A DNA stretch of 64,000 bases from Thermomicrobium sp. 4228-Ro (GCF_026241205.1 NZ_JAPFQM010000001.1:1178001-1242000), one strand, 5' to 3'. Counted from the first letter of the stretch, positions 26,625 through 34,837 are shown. The notes: a model not told the origin generated them from the sequence alone. Numbers and translations are program-made.

Positions 26625-26931
26625 AGCGGTACTGGCTGCCATCCAGGCAGCGGCTGCACGAGCGGCGACCTGCCCCGGCGTCCTCGCTATCTATCTCTTC
26701 GGTTCGTTCGCCTCCGGCGTGCCCACGCCACGGAGCGATGCCGATCTCCTGGTCGTCATCGCCGATGATGCCGACCGTGAAGGAGTGCGGGACTGCTGTC
26801 TCGAAGCCTTTCGGCCGGTGCCGGTGCCGGTCGATCTCTTCGTCTGGACGGACAGCGAGGTGACCGCGAGCCTGTCCAGCGGACGCGGTCTTCCGGCGAG
26901 GGTCCTGCGCCCGGCGATCCGGCTGCGCTGA
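26575..26931 (+). CDS. MNT-type minimal nucleotidyltransferase
   Basis: Small nucleotidyltransferase of 118 residues from the MNT/HEPN pair family. The active-site signature is YLFGSFASGVPTPRSDADLL (residues 40-59), containing GSF-x-x-G and SD-x-D, with the third acidic residue in VPVDLFVW near residue 87. In known pairs the MNT protein AMPylates the HEPN toxin on a tyrosine and so acts as antitoxin. GGAGG nine bases before the ATG at 26575 supports the start inside the HEPN 3' end. Gene order is HEPN then MNT. If the HEPN partner is dead through its amber codon, this gene has lost its usual target. Confidence 0.82.
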   Translation: MHGPSSGFASVRFLDREAVLAAIQAAAARAATCPGVLAIYLFGSFASGVPTPRSDADLLVVIADDADREGVRDCCLEAFRPVPVPVDLFVWTDSEVTASLSSGRGLPARVLRPAIRLR

Positions 26932-27083
26932 GTGCTGCGCGATTCGCTCGTTCGCTGTAGCAGTCAGCGCGCCGGCCATTCTGACGCCCGTACCACTGTC
27001 CCCGTCACCGAAACAGCGCTCACTTCGGGAGCCCGCAGCAGAACCGGTACCGGTCCGGGGCGGTAGCCGTGTCGATCCGCCGC

Positions 27084-27381
27084 TCAGTGTCCGATCATCC
27101 ACGGGCGCCCGTGTGACCGATGCCAGCGTGGCTTCGGCTCGGGATCGGGAGAGGGGAGACCGCTCTCCTCGCGCGTCACGACACGCGGTTCGTGGCGGGA
27201 GCGCTCCTCGCGCGAGACCCTCAGCGATCCACTTCGGTGTGCGCGGGACGTTGGGTGGGGTGAAGACGCGCTGGGCGGGCTGACCGCACCATGGGCATGC
27301 CAGCGGAGAAGCAGCTTCAGCGAGGGGGCGCCGTACTTCGAGCAGACCGTCCTGCGAGCAGGAATACAGATACAACGGCAT
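27084..27381 (-). pseudogene. FmdB-type zinc-ribbon protein gene with a frameshift
   Basis: Two frames together make one FmdB/CxxC-CxxC-SSSS regulatory-type zinc-ribbon protein. The first part, MPLYLYSCSQDGLLEV...CPWCGQPAQRVFTPP...TPKWIAEGL, starts at the ATG at 27381 and holds cysteine pairs. The second, in another frame, gives EERSRHEPRVVTREE and ends with HGRPWMIGH at 27084, the usual carboxy end of this family. Dropping one base from the CTCGCGCGAG region near 27205-27215 joins the halves into KWIAEGL-REERSRHEPRVV. As written the first frame runs on antisense to the HEPN/MNT genes, with no family similarity. It is either a recent pseudogene or a sequence error; function of FmdB proteins is itself unclear. 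Confidence 0.72.
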
Positions 27382-27681
27382 CGCTCCCGTCCTCCCGAGG
27401 CCTCAAGCGACAACTGGCCGGAGATGTCCCATGAGAATCAGATAGCCAGGTAGCCAGGCTGTGGGGGCACCCTGCTTGACCCTGTCTGTTCCCAGCGTAA
27501 CGTCATGTCCGATCGGCGATACTGGCCGTGTGCACCAGTGACGGGCTGCAACGTGTGCTCCCTGCCTTAGGCGTAACAGCCGCATGCGATCGTGCGGGAG
27601 AATCCGGTGTGGAATATCCGGTAAGTCTCGCGAATCTGTGCGTGCGGGTCAGATGAGCATGTTCCGCTGTCTCAGAAACTG
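27382..27681. other. Intergenic region without recognised features
   Basis: About 300 bases between the FmdB remnant and the membrane/EEP fusion gene, all minus-strand neighbours. No gene, RNA, repeat or clear promoter was recognised. An inverted-repeat terminator for the EEP gene, whose stop codon is at 27682, was looked for and not seen. Confidence 0.45.
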
Positions 27682-29565
27682 TTAGCGCAGCGTGAGCCGC
27701 ACGACCACCGGTCGGTGGTCGGAGGCCGTGACGCTCGGCACTCGGCCGCCGCTGACCTCGAATTCCCCGGTGACGAAGAGGTAATCGATCCGGCGCTGGT
27801 CGGCTGAAGTCGGTCCGGTGGCTCCGATCGCTGCGGCAGCATCGATCAAGCCAGCCTCGAGGAGGCGCTGGTACTCCGGGCTGCCCGGCTCGGCGTTGAA
27901 GTCGCCACCCAGCACGACTGGTCGCCACGGCTGGAGGAAGACCAGGAGCTCCTCGATCTGTACGAGCCGGACACCGGTCGCGCTGCGCGGATCGTCCAGG
28001 TGCGTGTTGGCCAACCACACTGACCCGTGCGGCGTCGCCAGTCGCACCGCGACCGCGCCCCGGCGAAGGTTTTCGGTCGTCCGGAAGCGCGTCGTCCGCA
28101 CTTCCAGCGGTCGCCCGCGCGTCAGGATGGCGTTGCCCCACAACCCGTCCGCACTCGCCGGACCCCAACTGGCCTGCATGCCGAGTCGGCGAGCGAGCCA
28201 GGAGAGCTGGTCGGTGCTCGAAGTGACCAACCAACCACGGCTGACTTCCTGCAACAACACGACGTCCGGCTGTGCTGTCTCGATCACCTGAGCGGTCGCC
28301 TCGAGATCCCAGCGATCCCTGCTATCGTAGCCGGACTGGATGTTGTAGGTCATGACGACGAGTTCGTTGCCGATCATCGTCAGCGAGGTCGCTCGCCCGC
28401 GTGTTTCGACGGCCTGCCAGAGGATCGCTCCGGCGAGTGGGAGCAGGACCCCGATGGCCAGATGGGGGAGTAGCGCCACGGTGCCGGGCGCGAGCGCGCG
28501 CGGCCAATCGAGTGCGACGACGAGCGCCAGGATGCCCCAGAGGCCGAGCAAGACGACGCGATCACCGGTCGCCGTGAAATACCGGAACAGCAAGGCCACC
28601 TGCACGACCTGGCCGAGCGCCAGCGCGAGTGCTACTCGTCCAGTACTCGCCGGATTCCGCAAGACACGTCCGCCGATCGCTGCCGTCGACGTGAAGATCG
28701 TCCAGCTGGCTACTGCCGCCAGCAGGCCGAATGTCCCGCGCCACCCCTCTCCCCAGGCCAGCCATAGACCCAGTGCACCGATGAGTGTCGTCGCAGCCCA
28801 GCCCGACCAATGCCGGGTCGCTACCGAGAAGGCGAGGATCCCGATCGCGAGGCCGATCGTCAGAACGAGGGTCGCGGGAGCGAGCGAGCGGCTCGTGTGC
28901 ACGACGGCGAAGCCAGGATTCGTCACGACGAGGTGGGCGAGCCCGAATGCCGGACCGAGCGCGAGGAATCCGAGCGCACCGCGCGGCTCGAGCGGCCCGC
29001 GATCGGCGAGGACGAAGACCAGAGTGGCGAGCAGCCCAGCCAGCACCACGGCTGTGCCGAGGTGACTGCCGAAGCCTGGAAGCCAGGGCAGGTCGATGGT
29101 GTCTCGCGCCGTTCTGATCGCCAGGTCGAGCCCGCACCCGAGCACGATCCCGAGACCGGCTCGCGCTCGCCAGCGGAGCAACGGTATGAGGAGCCAGCCG
29201 AAGGCGACGAAGCCGAGCGCTCCCAGTACGACGCGGGCCAGCGGCCACTCGATGAACTGCAGCGGGGCGCGCGCGGCGACCAGCACGCCGGCAGCGATCG
29301 GCAGCAGCCGTCCGCCGGACAGCATACTGACGACGGGAGCGAGAAGTGGGCTCGCGAAGGCCGCCAGCATCAGCACGAGGAGGACAGTTCGTCGGCTCTG
29401 GTCGATGACGAAGACACTGTCGGAGACGAAGACACGCACCGACTCGAGACCGAGCACCGTCGCGCAGGCGACCGCGAGCGCTGCCCACAGGATCGTGTCC
29501 GGCGTCACACCGGCGGCACGTGTTCGTGTCCCTTTAGTCGCGGTGCGACCGGTCGATCCGGTCAC
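27682..29565 (-). CDS. Multi-helix membrane protein fused to EEP phosphodiesterase domain
   Basis: A 627-residue fusion. Residues about 20-390 contain some ten or more hydrophobic helices. From VVMTYNIQSGYDSRDRWDLE (about 397-416) to the end is an endonuclease/exonuclease/phosphatase domain. Its sequence motifs are VVLLQEVSRGW (metal glutamate), ANTHLDDPRS, LGGDFNAEPGS and SVTASDHRPVVV (catalytic histidine). The layout, membrane part first and EEP domain last, is that of eukaryotic Cwh43/PGAP2IP, which remodels GPI lipids. In bacteria the substrate is unknown; membrane-lipid headgroup hydrolysis is a reasonable guess. The start is GTG with TGGAG upstream. It appears to be a single-gene transcript. 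Confidence 0.85.
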   Translation of the reverse strand: MTGSTGRTATKGTRTRAAGVTPDTILWAALAVACATVLGLESVRVFVSDSVFVIDQSRRTVLLVLMLAAFASPLLAPVVSMLSGGRLLPIAAGVLVAARAPLQFIEWPLARVVLGALGFVAFGWLLIPLLRWRARAGLGIVLGCGLDLAIRTARDTIDLPWLPGFGSHLGTAVVLAGLLATLVFVLADRGPLEPRGALGFLALGPAFGLAHLVVTNPGFAVVHTSRSLAPATLVLTIGLAIGILAFSVATRHWSGWAATTLIGALGLWLAWGEGWRGTFGLLAAVASWTIFTSTAAIGGRVLRNPASTGRVALALALGQVVQVALLFRYFTATGDRVVLLGLWGILALVVALDWPRALAPGTVALLPHLAIGVLLPLAGAILWQAVETRGRATSLTMIGNELVVMTYNIQSGYDSRDRWDLEATAQVIETAQPDVVLLQEVSRGWLVTSSTDQLSWLARRLGMQASWGPASADGLWGNAILTRGRPLEVRTTRFRTTENLRRGAVAVRLATPHGSVWLANTHLDDPRSATGVRLVQIEELLVFLQPWRPVVLGGDFNAEPGSPEYQRLLEAGLIDAAAAIGATGPTSADQRRIDYLFVTGEFEVSGGRVPSVTASDHRPVVVRLTLR

Positions 29566-29871
29566 GCGGCGCTCCAGGGGATTCGACGGCAGGTCCGCTC
29601 ACGCACAGCCTACGAGAACGCAAACGGGAGCGCAAGGGGTGCGGTTTCTGTCTGCTTGTCGGGGGTGCAAGGTACAGCGTTGCTGGCACCTGCGATCGAA
29701 CCTGCGCTCGCCGGTCACCGCCGCACGGTGCACGCCTGCTCCGGCATGGAGACGAGCGGGACTGCTCGCAGCGGGACGGCCCATCGAAACGCGTGCCCGT
29801 GCCGGGGTCGAGCGCGGCGTTTCCCCTCTTCCTGTTGTCTCGTGTGCCGGTCTCGCTGCACCGATGCAGCA
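29566..29871. other. Intergenic region upstream of EEP fusion
   Basis: About 300 bases between the EEP fusion start and the terminator of the subtilase gene. No gene or RNA was recognised and no good -35/-10 pair was found. Confidence 0.4.
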
Positions 29872-29912
29872 GGGAGGAGCCTGGTGCCGATTTCCGGCGC
29901 CTGGCTCCTCCC
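29872..29912 (-). terminator. Terminator hairpin of subtilase gene
   Basis: A strong stem: GGGAGGAGCC (29872-29881) with its perfect complement (29903-29912), continued inside by GGTGCCG/CGGCGCC with one G-U pair around an ATTTC loop. It begins 17 bases after the subtilase stop codon. Confidence 0.72.
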
Positions 29913-29928
29913 CGGTCGTGCGGTGCGC

Positions 29929-31854
29929 TCAGCGGCGGGCTGATGCGACGACGGTGATGGTCAGCGAGCGTGTGTTATCCGTCGGATTGGCATCCCCGCT
30001 GAGCGGTGCGGAGGCGGTCACGGTATAGGTTCCCGGCGCTGTCCGCGAGTTCGTGCGCCAGGTGAAGGACAATGTCCGCGTCTGCCCAGGTGCCAGCGTG
30101 ACGCGCTTGCTGACGGTTCCCATTGCTGGGTTGCCCGGACTCGTGCTCAGGCTGACGACCACAGTGACACTGCTCGTCCCGCGGTTTGCCAGCACCACCG
30201 AGATGCTCGCGGACTGGCCACGGGTGAGACTCGTCGGGCCGGTGAGGTCGGTAATGGCGATATCGCGTGTTGGACTGGTCTGTTGCGTCACGGAAACCGT
30301 TGTGCTCCGCTGGTTGTCGTTCGGATCGCTGTCGTCGGCGATCGTCGCACGTGCCTCGAGCGTGTACGTACCGGATGCAGTGGGCTGCCAGGTGAAACGC
30401 ACCGAACCGCTCGCGCCGGGATCGAGCGATAGCGTCTGCGGCTGTCCGATCGCCTGTCCGTTCGCTGTGAGCGTGATCGTGGTCGTCTCGCTCGCTGTTC
30501 CCTCATTCCGCAGGGAGACGGTAACTGTGGTGGTGCTCCCGAGTGTTAGCGACGATGGGGCAGAAAGTTGCGTCACGGCGATATCGTGCGTGAGGGGTGC
30601 GGTGCCACCGTTGTCGGAGCCTCCACCGGATCCGCCGTTGCTCCAGTCCGCTCGGACGAGCCGTTGACCGAAGCTGTCCCAGAACCCCGCCTCGCCGATC
30701 GATGCGAGGAAGCTCTGGACTTGACTCGGTGAGGCTCCCGGATTCTGAGCGAGATACAAGGCAGCGGCTCCGGTGACGTGCGGTGCGGCCATGCTGGTGC
30801 CGCTCCACCGTTGATAGCCACCGCCAGGAACAGTGGACAGGATGGCATAGCCCGGTGCGTAGAAGTCGACCGCCGGACCATAATTCGAGAAGGAAGCCCG
30901 CGTGTCGTCAGCGCCGTAACTGGTGCCTGGCCCAAGGCTGCCTGGTTTGCCATCGGTGTCGACGATCGCACCGACTGCGATGGCTTCCGGATAGGCAGCC
31001 GGAACGGTGTTGCTCGCGTCACGACCGTCGTTCCCGGCGGCAACGACCAGCGTGACGCCAGCTTGCACGACGCGGCAGACGGCTTGGTGGAGCGGGTCGC
31101 TCGAGCCTCCGCAGTTCGGCGTGTCGCTGCCGCTGGCTCCGCCACTGTAGTTAGCGACCTTGATCGTGCCAGCGTTCGCAGCGACCCAGTTGAGGCCGCA
31201 AATCAGCCAGGAAACATAACCAGTTCCGTTGTCGCCGAACACCTTGACGGCCCAGAGTCGTGCGCCGGGTGCGACGCCGACGACACCGATACCGTTGTCG
31301 CGCGCGCCGATGATCCCCGCCACGTGCGTTCCGTGTCCGTGCCGGTCGACCCAGCTTCCGCTCCCCGTGCAGTCGTACCCGCCGACGACATTGAGATCAG
31401 GGTGGCTCGGATCGATTCCGGTATCGAGCACTGCCACGTCGATCGGTAGCGGATCGTCCACACCATCGATCTTGGCAGTCGGGTTCGCGAGTGTTCCGAT
31501 GCGTTGCACGCCAGTGGGCACGGCTTGCGCTGCCAGGTGCGTTTCGACGTCGGGCACGATGCTCGCGACCGATCCGGTCGCTCGGAGGTGCTCGACCTGC
31601 CGCGGTGTCAAGTAGCCGGCGAAACCGTCCAGCACGGTGTCGTAGACGACATCGGGTCGTGCACCGACTGCTTGGGCCAGCTCGAGCGCACGACTGCGCC
31701 GTACCGGCGCGAAGTCGCTGGTGGCCGTCTGTGGGGCGACGAGCACGATATACCGTGCCGGTGGCCCGTCCGCACTCGCTGCTGCGATGGCAGCAGCGCC
31801 GAGTTGCAGCGCGATAACGAAGCTGACGAATAGCCGGATGATCGCCCGTCGCAT
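29929..31854 (-). CDS. Secreted subtilisin-like serine protease with two CARDB-like domains
   Basis: Exported protease of 641 residues. A signal peptide (RR start, hydrophobic residues 8-24, cleavage near ASADG) and an inhibitor-I9-type propeptide (about residues 30-108) precede the S8 catalytic domain. The triad is Asp144 in VAVLDTGID, His174 in RHGHGTHVAG and Ser354 in WSGTSMAAPH; the oxyanion Asn is in VAAGNDGR near 275. After a Gly/Ser linker (about 405-420) come two Ig-like CARDB-type repeats beginning THDIAVTQLSAP and TRDIAITDLTGP, probably for surface or substrate contact. The GAGGAGG ribosome binding site is buried in a 12-bp hairpin directly upstream, suggesting translational control. 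Confidence 0.9.
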   Translation of the reverse strand: MRRAIIRLFVSFVIALQLGAAAIAAASADGPPARYIVLVAPQTATSDFAPVRRSRALELAQAVGARPDVVYDTVLDGFAGYLTPRQVEHLRATGSVASIVPDVETHLAAQAVPTGVQRIGTLANPTAKIDGVDDPLPIDVAVLDTGIDPSHPDLNVVGGYDCTGSGSWVDRHGHGTHVAGIIGARDNGIGVVGVAPGARLWAVKVFGDNGTGYVSWLICGLNWVAANAGTIKVANYSGGASGSDTPNCGGSSDPLHQAVCRVVQAGVTLVVAAGNDGRDASNTVPAAYPEAIAVGAIVDTDGKPGSLGPGTSYGADDTRASFSNYGPAVDFYAPGYAILSTVPGGGYQRWSGTSMAAPHVTGAAALYLAQNPGASPSQVQSFLASIGEAGFWDSFGQRLVRADWSNGGSGGGSDNGGTAPLTHDIAVTQLSAPSSLTLGSTTTVTVSLRNEGTASETTTITLTANGQAIGQPQTLSLDPGASGSVRFTWQPTASGTYTLEARATIADDSDPNDNQRSTTVSVTQQTSPTRDIAITDLTGPTSLTRGQSASISVVLANRGTSSVTVVVSLSTSPGNPAMGTVSKRVTLAPGQTRTLSFTWRTNSRTAPGTYTVTASAPLSGDANPTDNTRSLTITVVASARR

Positions 31855-31859
31855 GGAGC

Positions 31860-31905
31860 CCTCCTCGATCGTTTCGCGGCGGCGTGCGCCTTCCGATCGA
31901 GGAGG
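31860..31905 (-). promoter_or_regulatory. Hairpin sequestering the subtilase ribosome binding site
   Basis: A perfect 12-base inverted repeat (31860-31871 and 31894-31905) with a 22-base loop stands six bases upstream of the subtilase ATG at 31854. On the mRNA the 3' arm is CGAUCGAGGAGG, which contains the whole Shine-Dalgarno sequence, so the folded form should block initiation. The loop can form an inner GGCG/CGCC stem. Candidate RNA thermometer or protein-regulated switch. Confidence 0.7.
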
Positions 31906-32229
31906 TCGGCAGTCGTAGGACGGCGGCGGAGAACGATCGGGTACTGCGGATCACTAGGTGTTCGTGCCCGGGGGCTCCTAGCACCGGCGGGTCGGGACAG
32001 CCGGGCTCACACGATCGTCTCCCGGAAGCTGGTCGCCGGTCACCCGGTCAGAAGTGCGGAGAGGCTAGCTGGGGCGCTGGATGACTGGTGATCGGGGGTC
32101 TCGAGGGCGAGACGAGAAGACCGGCTCTTCGACGATGTAAACCGGTATTTCCGGCAGGGCCAGGCGATACGCTCGTGCCTGACCGGAAGCGGTCATCGTG
32201 TGCCAGTGGTCGTCGCGGTGCGCATCGCG
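31906..32229. other. Intergenic region between subtilase and xseB
   Basis: About 320 bases holding the upstream region of the subtilase gene and the downstream region of xseB, both on the minus strand. No gene, RNA or clear promoter hexamers were recognised. Confidence 0.4.
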
Positions 32230-32529
32230 TCAGGAAAAGGGAAGATCGCCGTCCTCATCACCGGCGAAGTCGAGCGCTTCCGTGGCCGATCCGATGTCCG
32301 ATGTTGGCCCGCCGAGACGGAGCTGGCTGATCTGCAGTTCGGCGTGATCGAGGATCGCGTTGCAATGCCGAATCAGCTCGACCCCGCGCTGATACTCGCG
32401 GATCGCTTCGGCGAGCGGGAGTTCGCCACTCTCGAGGCGCTGCACGATCGTCTCGACCTCTCGGACGAGTTGTTCGAACAGATCGATCGGATGGAGCGGC
32501 GTACCGGATCCATCGACGCGTTCAGCCAT
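32230..32529 (-). CDS. xseB: Exodeoxyribonuclease VII small subunit
   Basis: Small helical subunit (99 residues; family usually 70-100) of exonuclease VII, which degrades single-stranded DNA to oligonucleotides. The hallmark stretch is VETIVQRLESGELPLAEAIR (about residues 25-44), then EYQRGVELIRHCNAILDHAE (45-64). The acidic carboxy tail of about 20 residues is longer than usual. Its start overlaps the end of xseA by eight bases, so it is translationally coupled. It is the last gene of the long operon that begins near 39.4 kb. Confidence 0.92.
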   Translation of the reverse strand: MAERVDGSGTPLHPIDLFEQLVREVETIVQRLESGELPLAEAIREYQRGVELIRHCNAILDHAELQISQLRLGGPTSDIGSATEALDFAGDEDGDLPFS

Positions 32530-33760
32530 GCGTCCCCCCTCCCGTTCCCTCTCGTTGGAGCGCCTCGACGACTGTGTCGGCTCGTCCGTCGTTGAAGTGC
32601 AAGCGCAGCCGCTGGCCGATCGCCAGCTCGTCGATCGAGCGCACGAGCTGGCCGCTCGCCGCGTCCTCGGCGAGGAGATAGCCGCGCGCCAGCGGGCCGT
32701 ACGGGCTCAACAGCTCCAGCTCGCGTACCAGCGCCTGGAGGCGCTGTCGTTCAGCGACCAGTCGCTGGGCCAGCGCGCGATCGAGCCGCTGTGCCGACTG
32801 GTCGAGCCGCTGGCGGAAATTGTCCACACGATGCCGAGGTGCTGCCCGGTTCAACCGCTGTGCGAGGTGCCCGACCTGCTCGCGCGCACGCTCGAATCGC
32901 TGCTGCATCAGGTCGTGCAGGCGATTGTCGAGTCCAGCCAGCCAGCTGAGGAGCGCCAGGCGATCGTGGGGCGTCACGAGTTCGGCGGCTGCCGAGGGGG
33001 TTGGTGCACGGTGGTCAGCGACGAAGTCACAGATCGTCCAATCGGTCTGGTGGCCGACGGCCGAAACCACGGGGATACGGCACGCGAAGACAGCCCGGGC
33101 CAGCCGTTCGTCGTTGAAGCACCAGAGGTCTTCGAGCGAGCCACCGCCGCGCGCGATGATCACCACCTCGGCTCGCCCGTCCAGTTGCACGGCCTCGAGC
33201 GCCGCGATGAGCGACTCGACCGCGCCGTCACCCTGCACGCGCGCCGGTGCGAGAATGAGGTGCACGTAGGGATAGCGGCGACGCAGCACGATCTGGATGT
33301 CGTGCCAGACTGCACCGTGCGGCGAGGTGACGACGGCGATACAGCGCGGAAGCGGTGGTAAAGCACGCTTGCGGCTCGGATCGAACAGCCCCTCGCGTTC
33401 CAGCTTCTGCTTGAGCTGCTCGAGCTGCAGGCGCAGTGCGCCGTCCCCGAGTGGCTCGAGGAATTCGACGTACAGCTGGTAGACACCGTCGCGCTCGTAC
33501 ACGCTGATAGAGCCGGTGGCGATCACCTCGTCGCCGTCGTTCGGCAAGTAGGGGAGCCACTGCGCGGTGCCCCGGAACAGCACGCAGCGGAGTGTCGCTT
33601 CTCCCTCGCGCAGGTTGAAATACCAGTGGCCGCTCGCGTAGGTGCGGGCATTGGTGACCTCGCCGCGCACGCGGACGAACTGGAACTCGGGGTGGCTCTC
33701 GAGCAACTCCTTGATCTGCTGCGTGAGCGCTGCGACGCCGATGACCTCGCCCCCGAGCAT
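32522..33760 (-). CDS. xseA: Exodeoxyribonuclease VII large subunit
   Basis: Catalytic and DNA-binding subunit of exonuclease VII, 412 residues (family 400-460). The amino OB fold includes FVRVRGEVTNARTYASGHWY (about residues 28-47) and LRCVLFRGTAQWLPYLPNDG. The nuclease core has AVVTSPHGAVWHDIQIVLRR near 142-161, VVIIARGGGSLEDLWCFNDE near 195-214 and VSAVGHQTDWTICDFVADHR near 226-245, all diagnostic. Coiled-coil helices follow. The ATG at 33760 has AGGAG seven bases upstream; a GTG directly before it is less well spaced. Sixteen bases separate it from accB. Confidence 0.93.
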   Translation of the reverse strand: MLGGEVIGVAALTQQIKELLESHPEFQFVRVRGEVTNARTYASGHWYFNLREGEATLRCVLFRGTAQWLPYLPNDGDEVIATGSISVYERDGVYQLYVEFLEPLGDGALRLQLEQLKQKLEREGLFDPSRKRALPPLPRCIAVVTSPHGAVWHDIQIVLRRRYPYVHLILAPARVQGDGAVESLIAALEAVQLDGRAEVVIIARGGGSLEDLWCFNDERLARAVFACRIPVVSAVGHQTDWTICDFVADHRAPTPSAAAELVTPHDRLALLSWLAGLDNRLHDLMQQRFERAREQVGHLAQRLNRAAPRHRVDNFRQRLDQSAQRLDRALAQRLVAERQRLQALVRELELLSPYGPLARGYLLAEDAASGQLVRSIDELAIGQRLRLHFNDGRADTVVEALQREGTGGGTHG

Positions 33761-33776
33761 CACCTGTCTCCTCGCG

Positions 33777-34274
33777 TCAATCCGGCCGCAGGCGCATCAG
33801 TGGCTGACCATACTCGACCGGTTGCCCGTTCTCGACCAGGATCTCGACGATCGTCCCGGCTCGCTCGGCGACGATCTCGTTCATCACCTTCATCGCCTCG
33901 ATGATCGCCACTGCCTGGCCTGGTTCGACGTGGTCACCCACCCGCACGAACGGGTCGGCGCCGGGCCGCGGCGCAGCATAGAAGGTGCCCACCATCGGCG
34001 CGACGATGGTATCCAGCTTCTCGGTGGGTACTGCCGTTTCGGCCGTTCCCGGTACTGCGTTGACCGATGCCGGTGCGACAGCGGCGTGTGCCTGGAGCGT
34101 CGGGGGAGCGAGAGCCGGTGAGGCGCTCTCGAGCGTGATGCGCAGATCCCCCTGGGCGACTTCGAGGCGCTGCAGGCCGGCTGCCCGCATCACTTCGACC
34201 AGTTCGCGGACGGTGCGGGTCAGCGCAGCGTAGTCCGGATGCTGCGCGGACGCGGTTCCGGTCGGTTCGGCCAT
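33777..34274 (-). CDS. accB: Acetyl-CoA carboxylase biotin carboxyl carrier protein
   Basis: Biotin carrier subunit of 165 residues. After an amino helix and an Ala/Pro-rich linker (about residues 55-85) the biotinyl domain runs IVAPMVGTFYAAPRPGADPF to the end. The biotinylated lysine is in IIEAMKVMNEI (about residues 122-132). The thumb typical of AccB is present (YAAPRPGADPFVRVG). It moves carboxybiotin between biotin carboxylase and carboxyltransferase for malonyl-CoA synthesis. It follows efp by two bases in the same operon. No accC or accDA lies in the window; a second carrier at 51.8 kb is a diverged paralogue. Confidence 0.9.
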   Translation of the reverse strand: MAEPTGTASAQHPDYAALTRTVRELVEVMRAAGLQRLEVAQGDLRITLESASPALAPPTLQAHAAVAPASVNAVPGTAETAVPTEKLDTIVAPMVGTFYAAPRPGADPFVRVGDHVEPGQAVAIIEAMKVMNEIVAERAGTIVEILVENGQPVEYGQPLMRLRPD

Positions 34275-34276
34275 CG

Positions 34277-34837
34277 TTAGCTCACCCGTTCGATGTACTC
34301 GCCGGTGCGCGTATCGACGCGGACGACATCACCGACCTCGACGAAGAAGGGCACTGTGACGACGATGCCCGTCTCGAGCGTCGCTGGCTTGCCACCGCCG
34401 GACTGTGTGTCGCCACGTACCCCCGGTGGCGTATCGACGACGCGGAGATCGACCGTCACCGGCAGCTCGACCTCGACCGGCTGGCCGTTGTACGTGAGAA
34501 GATCGAGTTGGAGCCCTTCCTTCAGGTAGTTAACTGCGTCGCCGAGCGCCTCTCGATCGACTGCGAACTGCTCGAACGTCTCGGTGTCCATGAAGTGATA
34601 CTGCCCGCTGTCCTCGTAGAGGAACTGTACCCGGTGTCGCTCGAGCGGGGCGAGCTCGAAACGTGTCCCCGCTTGCACGGTCGTGGTCGTCGTCGCTCCG
34701 GTGCGCAAGTTCTTGAGTGTCAACCGGACGAAGGCGCTCCCGCGGCCCATCTTGACGTGCTGGAAGTCGAGCACCCGGACGAGTTCGCCGTCGATGAGCA
34801 GCGTCATGCCTTTCCTGAGGTCACCTGTCTCGATCAT
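34277..34837 (-). CDS. efp: Translation elongation factor P
   Basis: EF-P of 186 residues, which binds between ribosomal P and E sites and relieves stalling at proline runs. Three beta domains are present: KOW-like amino domain, then GQYHFMDTETFEQFAVDREA in the middle, and the final signature VDLRVVDTPPGVRGDTQSGG (about residues 130-149). The domain I loop reads KMGRGSAF, so the tip residue is Arg32, where Escherichia coli EF-P has Lys34 for beta-lysylation. Arg-type EF-Ps are rhamnosylated by EarP in some Proteobacteria; no earP is seen here. GGGGGAA precedes the ATG; accB follows by two bases. Confidence 0.94.
   Translation of the reverse strand: MIETGDLRKGMTLLIDGELVRVLDFQHVKMGRGSAFVRLTLKNLRTGATTTTTVQAGTRFELAPLERHRVQFLYEDSGQYHFMDTETFEQFAVDREALGDAVNYLKEGLQLDLLTYNGQPVEVELPVTVDLRVVDTPPGVRGDTQSGGGKPATLETGIVVTVPFFVEVGDVVRVDTRTGEYIERVS

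Noticed and set aside
26371-27381. 336-residue minus-strand frame beginning with the FmdB amino end
   Set aside because: Only the first 60 or so residues look like FmdB; the rest is antisense to HEPN/MNT, and the true FmdB end lies in another frame.
29929-31854. Subtilase as a class of surface-layer or pilus protein
   Set aside because: Full catalytic triad, propeptide and signal peptide show an exported protease; the Ig-like repeats are accessory domains.
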